Source: Arbacia lixula
Taxonomy: Eukaryota; Echinodermata; Echinoidea; Arbacioida; Arbaciidae
Reading direction: 5' to 3'
DNA length: 64,000 bases
NCBI GenBank assembly: GCA_963669155.1
Contig: OZ022583.1
Span: forward strand, 11,969,116-12,033,115
Positions 35,801 through 48,600 of this stretch are shown piece by piece. The position numbers and the translations under genes were made by a program. Each line of letters begins with the position of its first letter. The stretch's first letter is position 1. The notes under the pieces are model-generated. The model was given only the letters and a program-made list of their open reading frames with translations. It had not been told where the DNA came from and ran no database searches.

Positions 35801-38800
35801 TACCTTTATGCTCTTGGCCCAATGTATTGGCATTTGTGGCTGTCTCAAAAAACTATGAGCTCAGTCGTATGATCCATTCATCCATTGTACATCCACATTA
35901 CAAAAGAAGTTGCAAATGAAATGAATTGTAACTAGCAATGAATATTGATGGTATCTCGTATAGATATTGTCAGCATTTTTAGGAATCATCGAATCCATGT
36001 GCTGTACGCTGTGCAGATTTGATGGTTCATAAAAATGCTGATGATATATCGGCTTTATAGAACTAGCAATAGATAGTTGAAATGGTGTGTAATACATAGA
36101 GTTGCAATGGATGAATTGAAAATCAATTGTCAATCTATGGGCGTGTTTATCAACTTTTTTTTGGTAGAATTAAGGTTTCCAAACGCGTTTAAATTTTTTT
36201 AAACACGTTTAAACGTGTTGATAAACGCAAAGGTGTTTTGATTATGGTGTTTGGAAAGCTGTTTTGAAACACACAAATTTGTACGATCCTAAACGCGTTT
36301 AAACCAGAAACAAATTTAGAGAAGCGAGATAAATGCAAAGCTGTTTTGAAACGCGTTTAAACCACATGTTTTCGGTGACAAGGCCGGTTTTCGACTTGGG
36401 CGATCGAGTTGATAAACGCAGCATTTTTTTAAACGCGTTTGGAAACGCGTTCGTAAAGGCCTTTGGAAAGGCATTTAAATTTCTGAAAAGTTGATAAACA
36501 CGGCCTATTGCAACTCACTCCAGAGACGTTCAAGAACTACTAACCCGTATGGTCAAGATAACTGGTTGCACGTCCTCATACTGGACATCTACCAGCCTCG
36601 CTGCCCTGACCGCTAGAACGTGGGATGTGGCCACTACTGCTCCAATGGGCTGACCAATGCAGTGGACCTGCAGGGAAAGTAATGAGTGAATGGTCAAGGA
36701 TCACATAAGTGTCAATAGACTTTCTCCTCAACTGTGCACAGACTAAACTGAAAAAACATCATTGGAACTTAGCATTTAGGATGTAGGACCTGAAATATGT
36801 CAAAGGTCGTGTGCAATACATGAACGTGATCTTAGCTTTTACAGGTAATGGGTGTTAGTGGTAAAGAGTTCTGGAACCATCATCAATGGAATGTCATTAA
36901 CTGCCATGACCTTGGGTCTTCTTTGATTTGATTTCGGAATACCAGGAAGGCATCATCTAAAAATTATGAAAAATCATTGAAGGTACATAAAAATCAGACC
37001 TCATGCAGTCAGCGGAAAGACAGTGAGACAACAAAAAAAAATGGTGTGACTCAAGAAATCATGATGAGTTTTGTACCTCTTTTGACGCAAATATTTCGCT
37101 CTTTTCGTCATCAGTGAGGGTGTTCTTGCCAGGCACATCTGTGTGTGTGATGTACGCTTCGACACCCTCCAGGGCCAAAGCCTTGGTGGGATCCACAGAA
37201 CTAATGCACGAAAACATGGGGTGAAACATTCACACAGAATAATGTACACTCAGAGAGTTTGGATGGCAATGTGTAAACTTTAATCAATCAAACAGAATTT
37301 AATGAAAGGCTGTGCTCTTTTGCCCCTTTTTTCCATATACTGTGGAGCCTGAGATCAAATGCACAGTGATTGTAATCAAATACAATCAGCTCCATACGTT
37401 TACTGCTATCTGACTGCAATAGATTGCAATCAGCTGTGATGTTGATCTCAGGCCCAACTGTAATGATGACTCTATACATACATGTTTTGTAGTGAGTACA
37501 TAGTCACATATCACACTGAGCAATCAATTTAATAAAACACCTTTTTCCTGGGCCTGGACAGGGGTGGGCATGGAGGTATGATGCTGTATTTGGGCACAAC
37601 CAAAATTTTTCCAAACATCCACTTGAGTAATTTTAACAGAAACGTTATTTTAAAATGTTTTACTACATATTTCAAGCCTTCAGCAATTCTTCATGCAAGT
37701 TTAAAAAACCACATTTCCTTCCAATAATAAAAGAGTTGTACCTGAAAATGCACCTTTTTTAACTTCATACTTGAAGATCTGCCTCCCTCCCTCCTGATAT
37801 TGTTTCACGGAAATATGGTTTTTTTGATAGATACTTACATGATTTTTGCACGGGCCCGCGAGCTGACAACCATAGCCACGTGAAGCTCTCCTATTAGGAT
37901 GAAAGCAATAGACCAGTTAGTATTTACACCATAGTCGGACAATCCACTGAATGAATACTACTAGACTGCAGACTGGGATCTGTTCATGAAGCTGTGTTGG
38001 ATGATGGATATAAAGACATTTTACAGAGTTCCCGGAACAACAACAAAAGCAAGTGCACATAGCCGAAAGTCCTTTCAATACCTTCTCAGAGCTGAATAGC
38101 TGTTGCCATATTTGCATAATAATCAATTGAAATGTGGTCCATTATCTAATGAATTCCTTTTTTATTCTGTAGGTAGTGAAATTGACCTGAGGTCATTTTC
38201 TACCAGCAATAATCTGCTCATGCGCAAATTGCAATTACGAAGTCGCTTATTGACCATTCATTTCATTCTGTCACAAAGGTGGGCACAATGACTAAAGCAT
38301 GAAGTAAACCTCTGATAATATGAAAAACCCTAACTTTACCCAATTTTTTTTTTAATTTCTTGCTTATGCAACATTTCTGGCGCTTGGTCAAAATCATTCA
38401 CATAGTTTTTTACCTCCTACAGGAAGCACATTATGCAATATAGATTGAGTTCCTTGTCAGAGAAAACAAGTGCCACTGTGGGGTGTGAACCTGAGACCAA
38501 TTTCACTTGAGATCTTCAGTCATAACTTGAAGCCACGACAACCTCATTTCATACGAACATGAACATAAACTTGCACAATAATAATTTTGATTACTTTCAA
38601 TAGGGAACACAACCTTAAAAAACAAATTGTGATTTGATTAAAAACGAACAACTCAATCATGGATATTAACAGAGAATTAGATAATCTGTGTCAATTGATA
38701 TGAAAATTATGATTCTGATGTGATTTTTCTGCATTTATAGAAGTCAACTTGGTTTTAAACTCTCTTTACCCTGTGCGCCAGATAAACTGCTTCTCGATCG

Positions 38801-41800
38801 GAATTATGTGTGTAACTTGTTCATAAGAATGTGTAATAACTCAATGTGCTTTTCAAGGCTTGGTACCGAGATAGTTTTAAAATCAAGGCGTCTTGTCAAA
38901 AGTTCAAGACACAAAAGACTGCGGTTATGGCTGGTATTCCTGTGTGCAATCTTTTCTATGTGTAACGGATATGAATATATGACCCCATGTAAGATTTATA
39001 TTTTTCCATGTGAAAAGTCCCATGTCTGTATATTATAGCACTTTCACATTTAAGAGTAGAACCAAACTAAGCTGCATTACGGTCAGTTCACATTTGACTG
39101 GATGTATAAGGTTGTTTAGGAAGAGATTTCTAGGGAAACCTTTAAATGATGACGTACATCTTTTTCGGGTGAACCAGGAGAGTTTAAGGACGAACAAATA
39201 ATCCAACTCCAGTAAATCTTGGCCATTTGCAAAGAAAACTAAAAGAGAGAATATTGCCTAGGGGAACGCTCAGTCCCTTACGATGACCGAACCCAAGGAC
39301 AATGCTTTAAATCACCAGTGGCTGGACATGTGTTCAAGGGAATTCCACCTCCTCATAGAAGCCTGAACATACACTTGTAAAAGGAATGTTTTGGAGAACT
39401 AAAAGGTCTGTGCGGAAGTGTATTACTTTTGTTTACAAACACAGCACTTTCTCATTACTATTGTTTATAAACACAGCACTTTCTCTGAAGTGAAAGTAAC
39501 TGTGACGTAGCCTCTGATTTCTATGAATGAACTGAAGGACAATATTATTTTTCTCTGAACTTGAAGAAGGGGTGACAGGAAGTAGACCTGTTGACCAATA
39601 AGAATTAATATCTTATACTCCGTCCCCTTTTCTTGTACTCTCAACCAATTGTAATCAAGTGATTGACACACATTGGAACATGTAGTGTAGGAGTAATATA
39701 AAAGAAGGGTGCAAGGAGGAGAATCTTCAGAGAGTTTTAGAGTTTCTCCAGAGTTTTCAGAGTTATTCCAGAGTTATGGAGTTTTAGAGTTATAGAGTTT
39801 TCCAAAGATCCAGAATAAGTTAGCCCGGGAGGGGAGAGATGACGACAACTCTACATGGGAGATGAGACTCCAACAGTCTTGTTAAAAGTTGGAGATGGAG
39901 AGTCCACTTGACTAAGAACAATTTGAAGCACAAACCATACTCGTGTAAAGTTCCAAGCAGTAACGCCTCCGGATTGAGATGGACAGACTACGAGCATAGT
40001 CTTTACAGACCTCTAAGTCTTCGTGAAAATGCAACCAACGTCGTATAATCTGGACATGCAGACAACGTTGTAATAGCTGGACATGCGGATGACAACAGAG
40101 GGATAACTGGACACGCGGAGGACCAGCTTCAGAGATCGGGATGACAGCGACCGAGATGAGACTAGCGATCCAATAATTATCAGAGAGCTCTCGCGCGCGC
40201 TTTTCAAATCAGAAGTACCGTATGTACGTGAGTAGATAAAATGTTTTGTACTATTTTATTTGTGTATCTCATGTATCGTTAAGTAAATAAATGTTAGCGT
40301 TAATGCTTCCCAATGACATTTAGATGTGTCGGACCATTACCAATGTTGCTAATTGTTATGTCTTGTCTTCCCAGACCAGAGTGATGCTTCAGTGAGAGTG
40401 TGTGGTGGTTTGTGTAAGGACATTAAGGTCAGTCAACCATTTAAATAGTAATGTCTGGACCCTAGCATATTACATACAGACCAAACGATAAAGTGGCTCC
40501 CCAACCACGAATGCTATGGGTTACATATGAAAGACTCAATAATCCCCCATCCTTTTCAATATACGACCGCCAGCGTTCTTTTTGTTCAAAAGGCAAGTGC
40601 GATCCATTTCCTCACTGTAATCATGGACTCCACTAAGGTCCGTGCTATAAATACTAAAATACGATGCAGCAGAATGAAACAAAACACCAGACGGACTATT
40701 GCTGGAACGCCTCTCCAGTCTTTTCAACCTTCAGACCGCTTTTCAGGAAAGATGGAAGTTTAAAGGTCCATCCCTTCTTTTGTCTAAAATATGAGGTCAA
40801 CATGTTTTGACAAGGCACCTACTACCCATTTTACATTGGGTTTTCTTAGCCCCGGACTATTTTTTAAGCTTTTTACACTAGCATTTCTAAGCCCTGTACT
40901 AGTTCTTAAACCCGGCTAAAGAAATCCATGATGTTCCCACTCGCAATCACTTTCTCGACAGCTTATGAATACTTATCAAAGTCACTCGCAAGTCGGGCAT
41001 TATCTGATTGGTTACGCATCGTCTCTGCCTTGTGAGCTGAGCACCGCATTTCCTTAGCCCCATACTATTTTTCGTTTCTGTTTACACTGGAGCTCTTAGC
41101 CCCGGACTATTTGGCTTGGCCCTGCAATTGCAAGGTTAGCCCTGCTTTTTTTGCAGGGCCAAATAATCCTGGACTATAGGTGGGGCTAGCCCACTTAGGT
41201 AAAGACCAATGTAAACAGAGAGTGGTCCAAGCTTAGCCCCGTACTATAGGTGGGACTACGGAAATTTTTGCCAGGGTAAAAAGCATATACAGTTGAGGCC
41301 AAAAGTTTACATACACCCATGGAATTCAGTGAAATTTGTTCGTTTGCCAATCATTGTAAAATTGACTATGTCTTCAGAAATATAAGTACTACCATGATGA
41401 ATTTGGTATTAAATGAAAGAGCATATTAAGCTGTTTCACATGATTGGAATGTTGTTGGAATTAAATTCTATTTCAGATGGAATTTTCTTTGAAGAACAAG
41501 GCATTAGCAATATTGTGTCTCGCCCACTTGCAAAAATAACCAGAAATATCGCGATCTCCGTTGCTACGCAAAAGAAAACTGAAACAAACAAATAAGCAAC
41601 TTTAAACAGACAACATCAAAATCAGGTGCAAAATAGTGACTTTGAATAAATTTGCATAAATGTGCATGAGTAATGTTTGCCTAAATCTACATCAGTAATG
41701 CTCACACATGCTCACACAATTCTGTGCACAAGTTAGGAAGCCTTCACCAAGAGTCTTGCAAGTAAACTTTAATGTATGACCTCAAATGACCTTTGACCTT

Positions 41801-44800
41801 ATCATGTGACCTCTTACAGCACAATAACATGCAGGTGCCCCCAGTGCATCCATCATCCAAGTTTGATTGCCATTGTAGCAACATGTGATGAGTTATGTGT
41901 GATAAGAGAGTCTTGCAAGTAAACTTTAACGTATGACCTCAAATGACCTTTGACCTTATCCTGTGACCTCCAACGGTACCATAACATGAAGGTACCCCCA
42001 GTGCATCTATGACCCAAGTTAGGTTGTAATCCAAGCAACCTATGTGAAGTTATTTGTCAAAAGAGAGTCTTGCAGGTAAACTTTAACGTATGACCTCAAA
42101 TGACCTTTGACCTTATCCTGTGACCTCCAACAGCACCATAACATGTAGGTACCCCCAGTGCATCTATGACCCAACTTAGGTTGTAATCCAAGCAACCCAT
42201 GTGAAGTTATTTGTCAAAAGAGAGTCTTGCAGGTTAACTTTAACGTATGACCTCAAATGACCTTTGACCTTATCCTGTGACCTCCAATGCCACCATAACA
42301 TGAAGGTACCCCCAGTGCATCTATGACCCAACTTAGGTTGTAATCCAAGCAACCCATGTGAAGTTATTTGTCAAAAGAGAGTCTTGCGGGTAAACTTTAA
42401 CGTATGACCTCAAATGACCTTTGACCTTATCCTGTGACCTCCAACGGTACCATAACATGAAGGTACCCCCAGTGCGTCTATGACCCAAGTTAGGTTGTAA
42501 TCCAAGCAACCCATGTGAAGTTATTTGTCAAAAGAGAGTCTTGCAGGTAAACTTTAACGTATGACCTCAAATGACCTTTGACCTTATCCTGTGACCTCCA
42601 ACAGCACCATAACATGAAGGTACCCCCAGTGCATCTATGACCCAAGTTAGGTTGTAATCCAAGCAACCTATGTGAAGTTATTTGTCAAAAGAGAGTCTTG
42701 CAGGTAAACTTTAACGTATGACCTCAAATGACCTTTGACCTTATCCTGTGACCTCCAACACCACTATAACATGAAGGTACCCCCAGTGCATCTATGACCC
42801 AAGTTAGGTTGTAATCCAAGCAACCCATGTGAAGTTATGGATCATAAGAGAGTCTTGCAGGTAAACTTTAACATTTGTGACGGACGACGGACGACGGACG
42901 ACGGACGACGGACGACGGACGGACGACGGACGACGGACGGACGACGGACGGACGACGGACGGACGACGGACGGACGACGGACGGACGCCATTTGGATCCC
43001 TTAGTCTCGCCTTCACCTCCGGTGGGCGAGACAAAAAAGTAACACTCGTGCCAAATGTATTCTATTGTTTGTTATTATATTTTTAAACATCGATTCATAG
43101 AAATATATAAATGTCAAATCTATGATCATATTACATTTTGTATCATGATATGTCACCACTGAACAAAAAAGTGTAATCTGAAATGTTTGTGTTGATAAGT
43201 AACGAGCACAAATATGAAATGTTTTTGTCAAGTTTTCATTTTTAATTTCTCTAAAATAAGAAGATTTGGGGGGGGGGGCAAAATGACACCTAAATATTTT
43301 TCAAGTCCTGATGACAAAGCAATGTAATGAAGGGGCGTGACATACTCAATAGTTTGATACCAAATTCACCATGACAGCACAAATATTTCATAAGATACAG
43401 TACATTTTATGATGATTGGCAAGTGTCAACTTTTTTTTTGAATTTCCTAGGTGTATGTAAACTTCTGGCCTCAACTGTAAGTCTGGTACCTTCTGCCAGG
43501 GGTATGTCTTCCGTATAGACAGCCTCCCCGCTGCACTGCTGCAGAGCCGACTGGTGAATGATGGGTCTCCCTAGGGGGTCTGCCACAGGCTGGTCTAGGG
43601 GAGGGGGCTGGTAAATCTGGGTGCTGATTGGTTCGTTTGAATTGTACGAGGCCTGGAGGGATGGGTCTGCTAACCGACCCTTACCATAGACACCAGTTAA
43701 ACCCTACAATGGATAAACACAGGAGAAAATGTAAAAAACACAAGTTAAGCTCTAGCATTAATACTTCATGTATCATCGTTACATTTTTGGAACACACATC
43801 CTAATTTTGGAATAGAGAGGAGAGAAGTCAAAAACTGTGTTAGCTTAGTCAGTTTGTCTACTGAAGACGACTTAAGTCCAACATGGCGCCAATAGGCCAA
43901 TCACTGTTATGGATTGTAAGGAACTTAAAAAGAAACTTGAATCAAAACCAAAGTTCGCTTCCAGATTACCACCCTAGCATTGGACCATAGTGATGCCAAT
44001 GTTTGCCCAAATTTAGGGTACTCCATATGGTTTGTTTGTTTAAATCAAAAAGAACTAGAGCAATTCGACTGCCACGCAGTCGATAAATATGCCTCCGCCT
44101 CTTTGCTATTCTCAGAAAATGTATATGTTTGGTGGGCAATGCACCATTGCTCCTATGTGAAATGAAAATATCACATTCTGCTTTTTCAAGTTTAGCCAAG
44201 TTTGGCAATGTTCATTGACTTTTGACCTCTTACTTCTTTGCCTTCCAATCTAACCAGTATGTCTAAATCCATTCTTGTATAAAGTTTGTTTAAAATTAGC
44301 CAATTTTAGGTGAAGTTCTTTGACCTTTGATCTTTCAGGAATTTTACCCAAACTTCACCAGTTTACCTCAATGAAGTGATACATCTCTGTACTATGTTTG
44401 GTTTGAATTGAATCATTAGTATTGGATTCAATGTGAAAAATATCTATTTGGGGGCAATTTTTAGCCAATTTTTGGCAAAGTTCAGTGACCTTTGATCCCT
44501 GACCTTTGAGAAATGTCACCAAAAATGTCATCAGTCTAGTAGTGATCCATCTTTGCACCATGTTTGGTTCGTATTGCTCCATTGGATCTGGATATATTTT
44601 GAAAATTATCACTTTAGGGGCAATTTTTAGCTATTTTTTGGCAAAGTTCATTGACCTTTGACCTTTGAACTCTCAGGAGTTTTACCCAAACTTTCACCAG
44701 TCTACCTCCATGAAGTGATACATCTCGTACCATGTTTGGTTAGAATTGCGCCATTGGATTTGGACTTGGGTTTATTGTGAAAAATATCAATTTTTGCAAA

Positions 44801-45584
44801 GTTCATTGACCTTTGACCTCTGACCTTCCAGCAATTTCACCAACAATATCACCAGTCTACCCCCAAGTAGTGATCCATCGTTTCACTATGTTTGGTTGGA
44901 ATTGCACCATTGGATTTGGATTTATTGTGAAAAATTTAAAGTTTGGGGCAATTTCTAGCCAATTCTGGCAAAGTTCATTGACCTTTGACCTCTGAACTTT
45001 CAGGAATTTTACCAAAAATGTCACCAGTCTATCCCCAAGTAGTGATCTATCTTTGTACCATGTTTAATGAGAATTGCATCCTTGGATTTGGATTTATTGT
45101 GAAAAAGGTCAATTTTTGGCAAATTTTCACAAATTTCATTGACCTTTGACCTCTGACCTTTCAGGAATTTTACCAAAAATGTCACCAGTCTATCTCCAAG
45201 TAGTGATCCATCTTTGTACCATGTTTAATGACAATTGCATGCTTGGATTTGGATTTATTGTGGAAAAGGTCATTTTTGGGCAATTTTTACAAAGTTCATT
45301 GACCTTTGACCTTTGACCTCAATCAGATTTGACCCCAATTTTACACGCTTCATTAGTGTCATGCAATACATATATGTACCAAGTTTGAAGCAAATCTGGT
45401 TAACGGTTCTCAAGATATTGCCTAAACGGATTCGGGACGGACGGGACGGACGGGACGGACGGGACGGACGGACGGACGGACGGACGGACTTACGGACGGA
45501 CGGACGGACAGACGGACGGACGGACGGACAACCCGAAAACATAATGCCTCCGGCCACTTCGTGGCGGAGGCATAAAAATCACAA

Positions 45585-45615
<31 letters not shown>

Positions 45616-48600
45616 TAAAAAACAGCAAAGAGGTAAAGTTCATAATCATGCATGCAACATATGGGAGAGCAACTCGCAAGTGACATCACAAAATCACAAA
45701 TATAAAAATCATAACTTTCTTATTCTTTGACCGATATTCATCAAACCTTCACTAATATGTTTCTTTTATGCATCTGCTTGTATTGAAACAAAATTAATTT
45801 CAGGGTGAACTATCCCTTTAATCTGACCACGTTGACCTCACCTGTTGATTGTCCAGCTGCTGCGACACCTTGACGTAGAAGCGGAGGAAGCAAGTGGCCA
45901 TCAGGGTTGTGCGGTACTCAGCCGAGATGCCGTTGGGGTGCGAGCCGGGCTTGATCTCCGCGGTGATGGACTGGATTGCATCCTGAAGAAGGCTCTGATT
46001 CCACAGTCTGCAGGAATAGACAAGGTCTCATTTTTTAAAATTTTGAATAAGACCTGGGTCCTGTCTTATAAAGATTTGCGATTGACCGCATCTTGACTTT
46101 ATTAGAAAAATCATAGGGGTTTGCACTTGCGATCGATTTAATTGCAACTCTTTTAAGATGGAGCCCTGTCTACACATTTAAAAGTCATGCTTTCCACCAT
46201 CCTCCATGCAGTACAAAGGCATTTCTCAAACTGCTTTGCGAAAATAACTCTTTTAAATGTTCTTTGAATGTTTCCATGGTGAGAGTGTACTAATAAATAC
46301 TATTTAGAAAATAGCAAAACTTTCGGTAACACCATGTGGTTGTATTCTTTCGGATAATTGGCCCACTTATGGGGTGAAGAAAGGAAAGGAAAGTGAAAAG
46401 TGAAAAAAGCAGAGGTGAATTTTTATATTTTATAACACTTACACAAGACTATTTTTAGCTTTAGTTTTCGGTGTTTTAAACCGAAAATAAGTGGGATGGA
46501 ATGGAGGTAGATGAAGAGGGTGGGTGTTGATGAAAGTTGTGAACTAGTCACAAAGTAGTGATAAAGAGAAAAGAACGAAAAGAAAATGAGAAAAGTGTAG
46601 AAAAGTTATAGTCAGTTCTGCAACTAACTATAGGTTTCTTTCAAAATCTGAAAGAGGGAGTATCAGTCTCGACGTTTCGGGCAGTGTGCTCTGTCCGTCA
46701 TCCGGAGAATAACTCGAAGAAACTAACGAGCGCGCCGGGTATTTATGCGATCCGAAGGGATCCGAAATAACCCGAGAGTGTCCGAAATCAGCCAATAGGA
46801 ATAGAGCGTTTCGGCGCGAATGTGCTGTGTGCACTAGAGTGTGAAACAGCTGAATAGGTGCGAAAGTGCGGCGCGAATGCGCGGTGTGCACTGGAGCGTG
46901 AAACGGCGCGAAAGTGCGGCGTATTCAATTCCCCGAGCTTTCCGGTAGGTCGTCGTCCCGTGTGCGTTGTGCGTGGTGCTGCCGGTGTGCGTGGTGAAGA
47001 AGTGGCATCCAGATATCGTTAATCACAAGTCCGCTCTCCTGTGGTACCGTGTCGTGTTGAAGAATCTCGATGGCTTCTCTCACACACCGGGTGTGCCAGT
47101 GCAGGCGCGTGAGAGAAGCCATCGAGATTCTTCAACACGACACGGTACCACAGGAGAGCGGACTTGTGATTAACGATATCTGGATGCCACTTCTTCACCA
47201 CGCACACCGGCAGCACCACGCACAACGCACACGGGACGACGACCTACCGGAAAGCTCGGGGAATTGAATACGCCGCACTTTCGCGCCGTTTCACGCTCCA
47301 GTGCACACCGCGCATTCGCGCCGCACTTTCGCACCTATTCAGCTGTTTCACACTCTAGTGCACACAGCACATTTGCGCCGAAACGCTATATTCCTATTGG
47401 CTGATTTCGGACACTCTCGGGTTATTTCGGATCCCTTCGGATCGCATAAATACCCGGCGCGCTCGTTAGTTTCTTCGAGTTATTCTCCGGATGACGGACA
47501 GAGCACACTGCCCGAAACGTCGAGACTGATACTCCCTCTTTCAGATTTTGAAAGAAACCTATAGTTAGTTGCAGAACTGACTATAACTTTTCTACACTTT
47601 TCTCATTTTCTTTTCTTTCTTTTCTCTTTATCACTACTTTGTGACTAGTTCACAACTTTCATCAACACCCACCCTCTTCATCTACCCCCATTCCATCCCA
47701 CTTATTTTCGGTTTAAAACACGGAAAACTAAAGCTAAAAATAGTCTTGTGTAAGTGTTATAAAATATAAAAATTCACCTCTGCTTTTTTCACTTTTCACT
47801 TTCCTTTCTTTTCTTCACCCCATAAGTGGGCCAATTATCCGAAAGAATACAACCACATGGTGTTACCGAAAGTTTTGCTATTTTCTAAATAGTATTTATT
47901 AGAATAACTCTTTTGTTTAGTTTTGCTACTACCTCTACAATTACTAGTACTACTACTTTTTCTACTAGGTCTTCTACTACTACTACTTATACAACACATC
48001 TCCTGTGACTTTTACTGCTAAACCTGCTACTACTGCTAATACTTCTTCGACAACATCAACTATTCAAACATGTCTACCACTACTACTACTGCTACAACTG
48101 CTTCTACTACACCTGCTACTTCTTCATGTACTATGTAGTATGGCTATTATGACTTCTATTATTACTAGTTCCACTGCTGTTTGTTAATACTACGGTTGCT
48201 ACTACTACTTCTACCTTTACTGCTGCTACTACTACTTTTGCTACTTACTGTCCGACTAGACTGTCACACGTCTTCTGAGCCACCACAGCGGGACCCCCCA
48301 TCGCCCCAAAGGCCAGACACAGGTCTTTGACCATCTGGTCAGCGGCACTGATGGTCACTCGGAACCCACAGCTGATGGCCGCCCGAGAGTTGTGGCGCAC
48401 CTCGGCCACTTTGTGGGAGAAGACATACTCATTCTATGGATTCCAAAAGAACAAGAAAGGTGATTGGTATGATTTGAGAACATAATATGTATATACAGTC
48501 AAACCTGTCTTAGTGGCCACCTGTCTATAGCAGCCAACCTGTCTATAGTGGCCACTAAAATAATTCCCCCGGAGAGACATCATGTGTTAAAGAACCTGCC

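Larger units (their letters stand above)
41497..43032. mobile_element. pearl/Helentron-like non-autonomous element 1 (nested)
   Basis: Absent from the sister Tc1-like copy, so its limits are set by comparison. About 20 bp from the left edge is GTCTCGCCCAC (41517-41527), and its exact inverse ends the element (43022-43032). The right end is also a hairpin (GTCTCGCC at 43004 with GGCGAGAC at 43025). Inside are seven tandem units of exactly 157 bp and then a (GACGGAC)n minisatellite. Tandem ~160-bp core, minisatellite, subterminal inverted repeats and 3' hairpin are the known architecture of bivalve pearl elements and Helentron-associated INEs; the relationship is inferred. Confidence 0.7.
41290..43477. 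mobile_element. Tc1-like non-autonomous element (filled version)
   Basis: The left terminus CAGTTGAGGCCAAAAGTTTA and right terminus TAAACTTCTGGCCTCAACTG are inverted repeats of about 30 bp flanked by TA (41288-41289, 43478-43479). It is collinear with the 620-bp copy at 13720-14339, except for a nested block at about 41497-43032. There is no transposase. Its right end lies 12 bp from the 3' boundary of exon 12 (43490), so nearly the whole start of intron 12 is transposon. Confidence 0.9.

Noticed and set aside
41749..42877. CRISPR-like regular repeats
   Set aside because: The whole 157-bp unit repeats without unique spacers, and the context is eukaryotic.
42804..43086. Arg/Pro/Ser repeat frames over the GACGGA minisatellite
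   Set aside because: They are translations of a simple repeat in a transposable element.
46628..47564. 87-codon frames found in mirror image on both strands
   Set aside because: They exist twice because of the palindrome. No domain, start context or splice support is visible, so they were not called genes.
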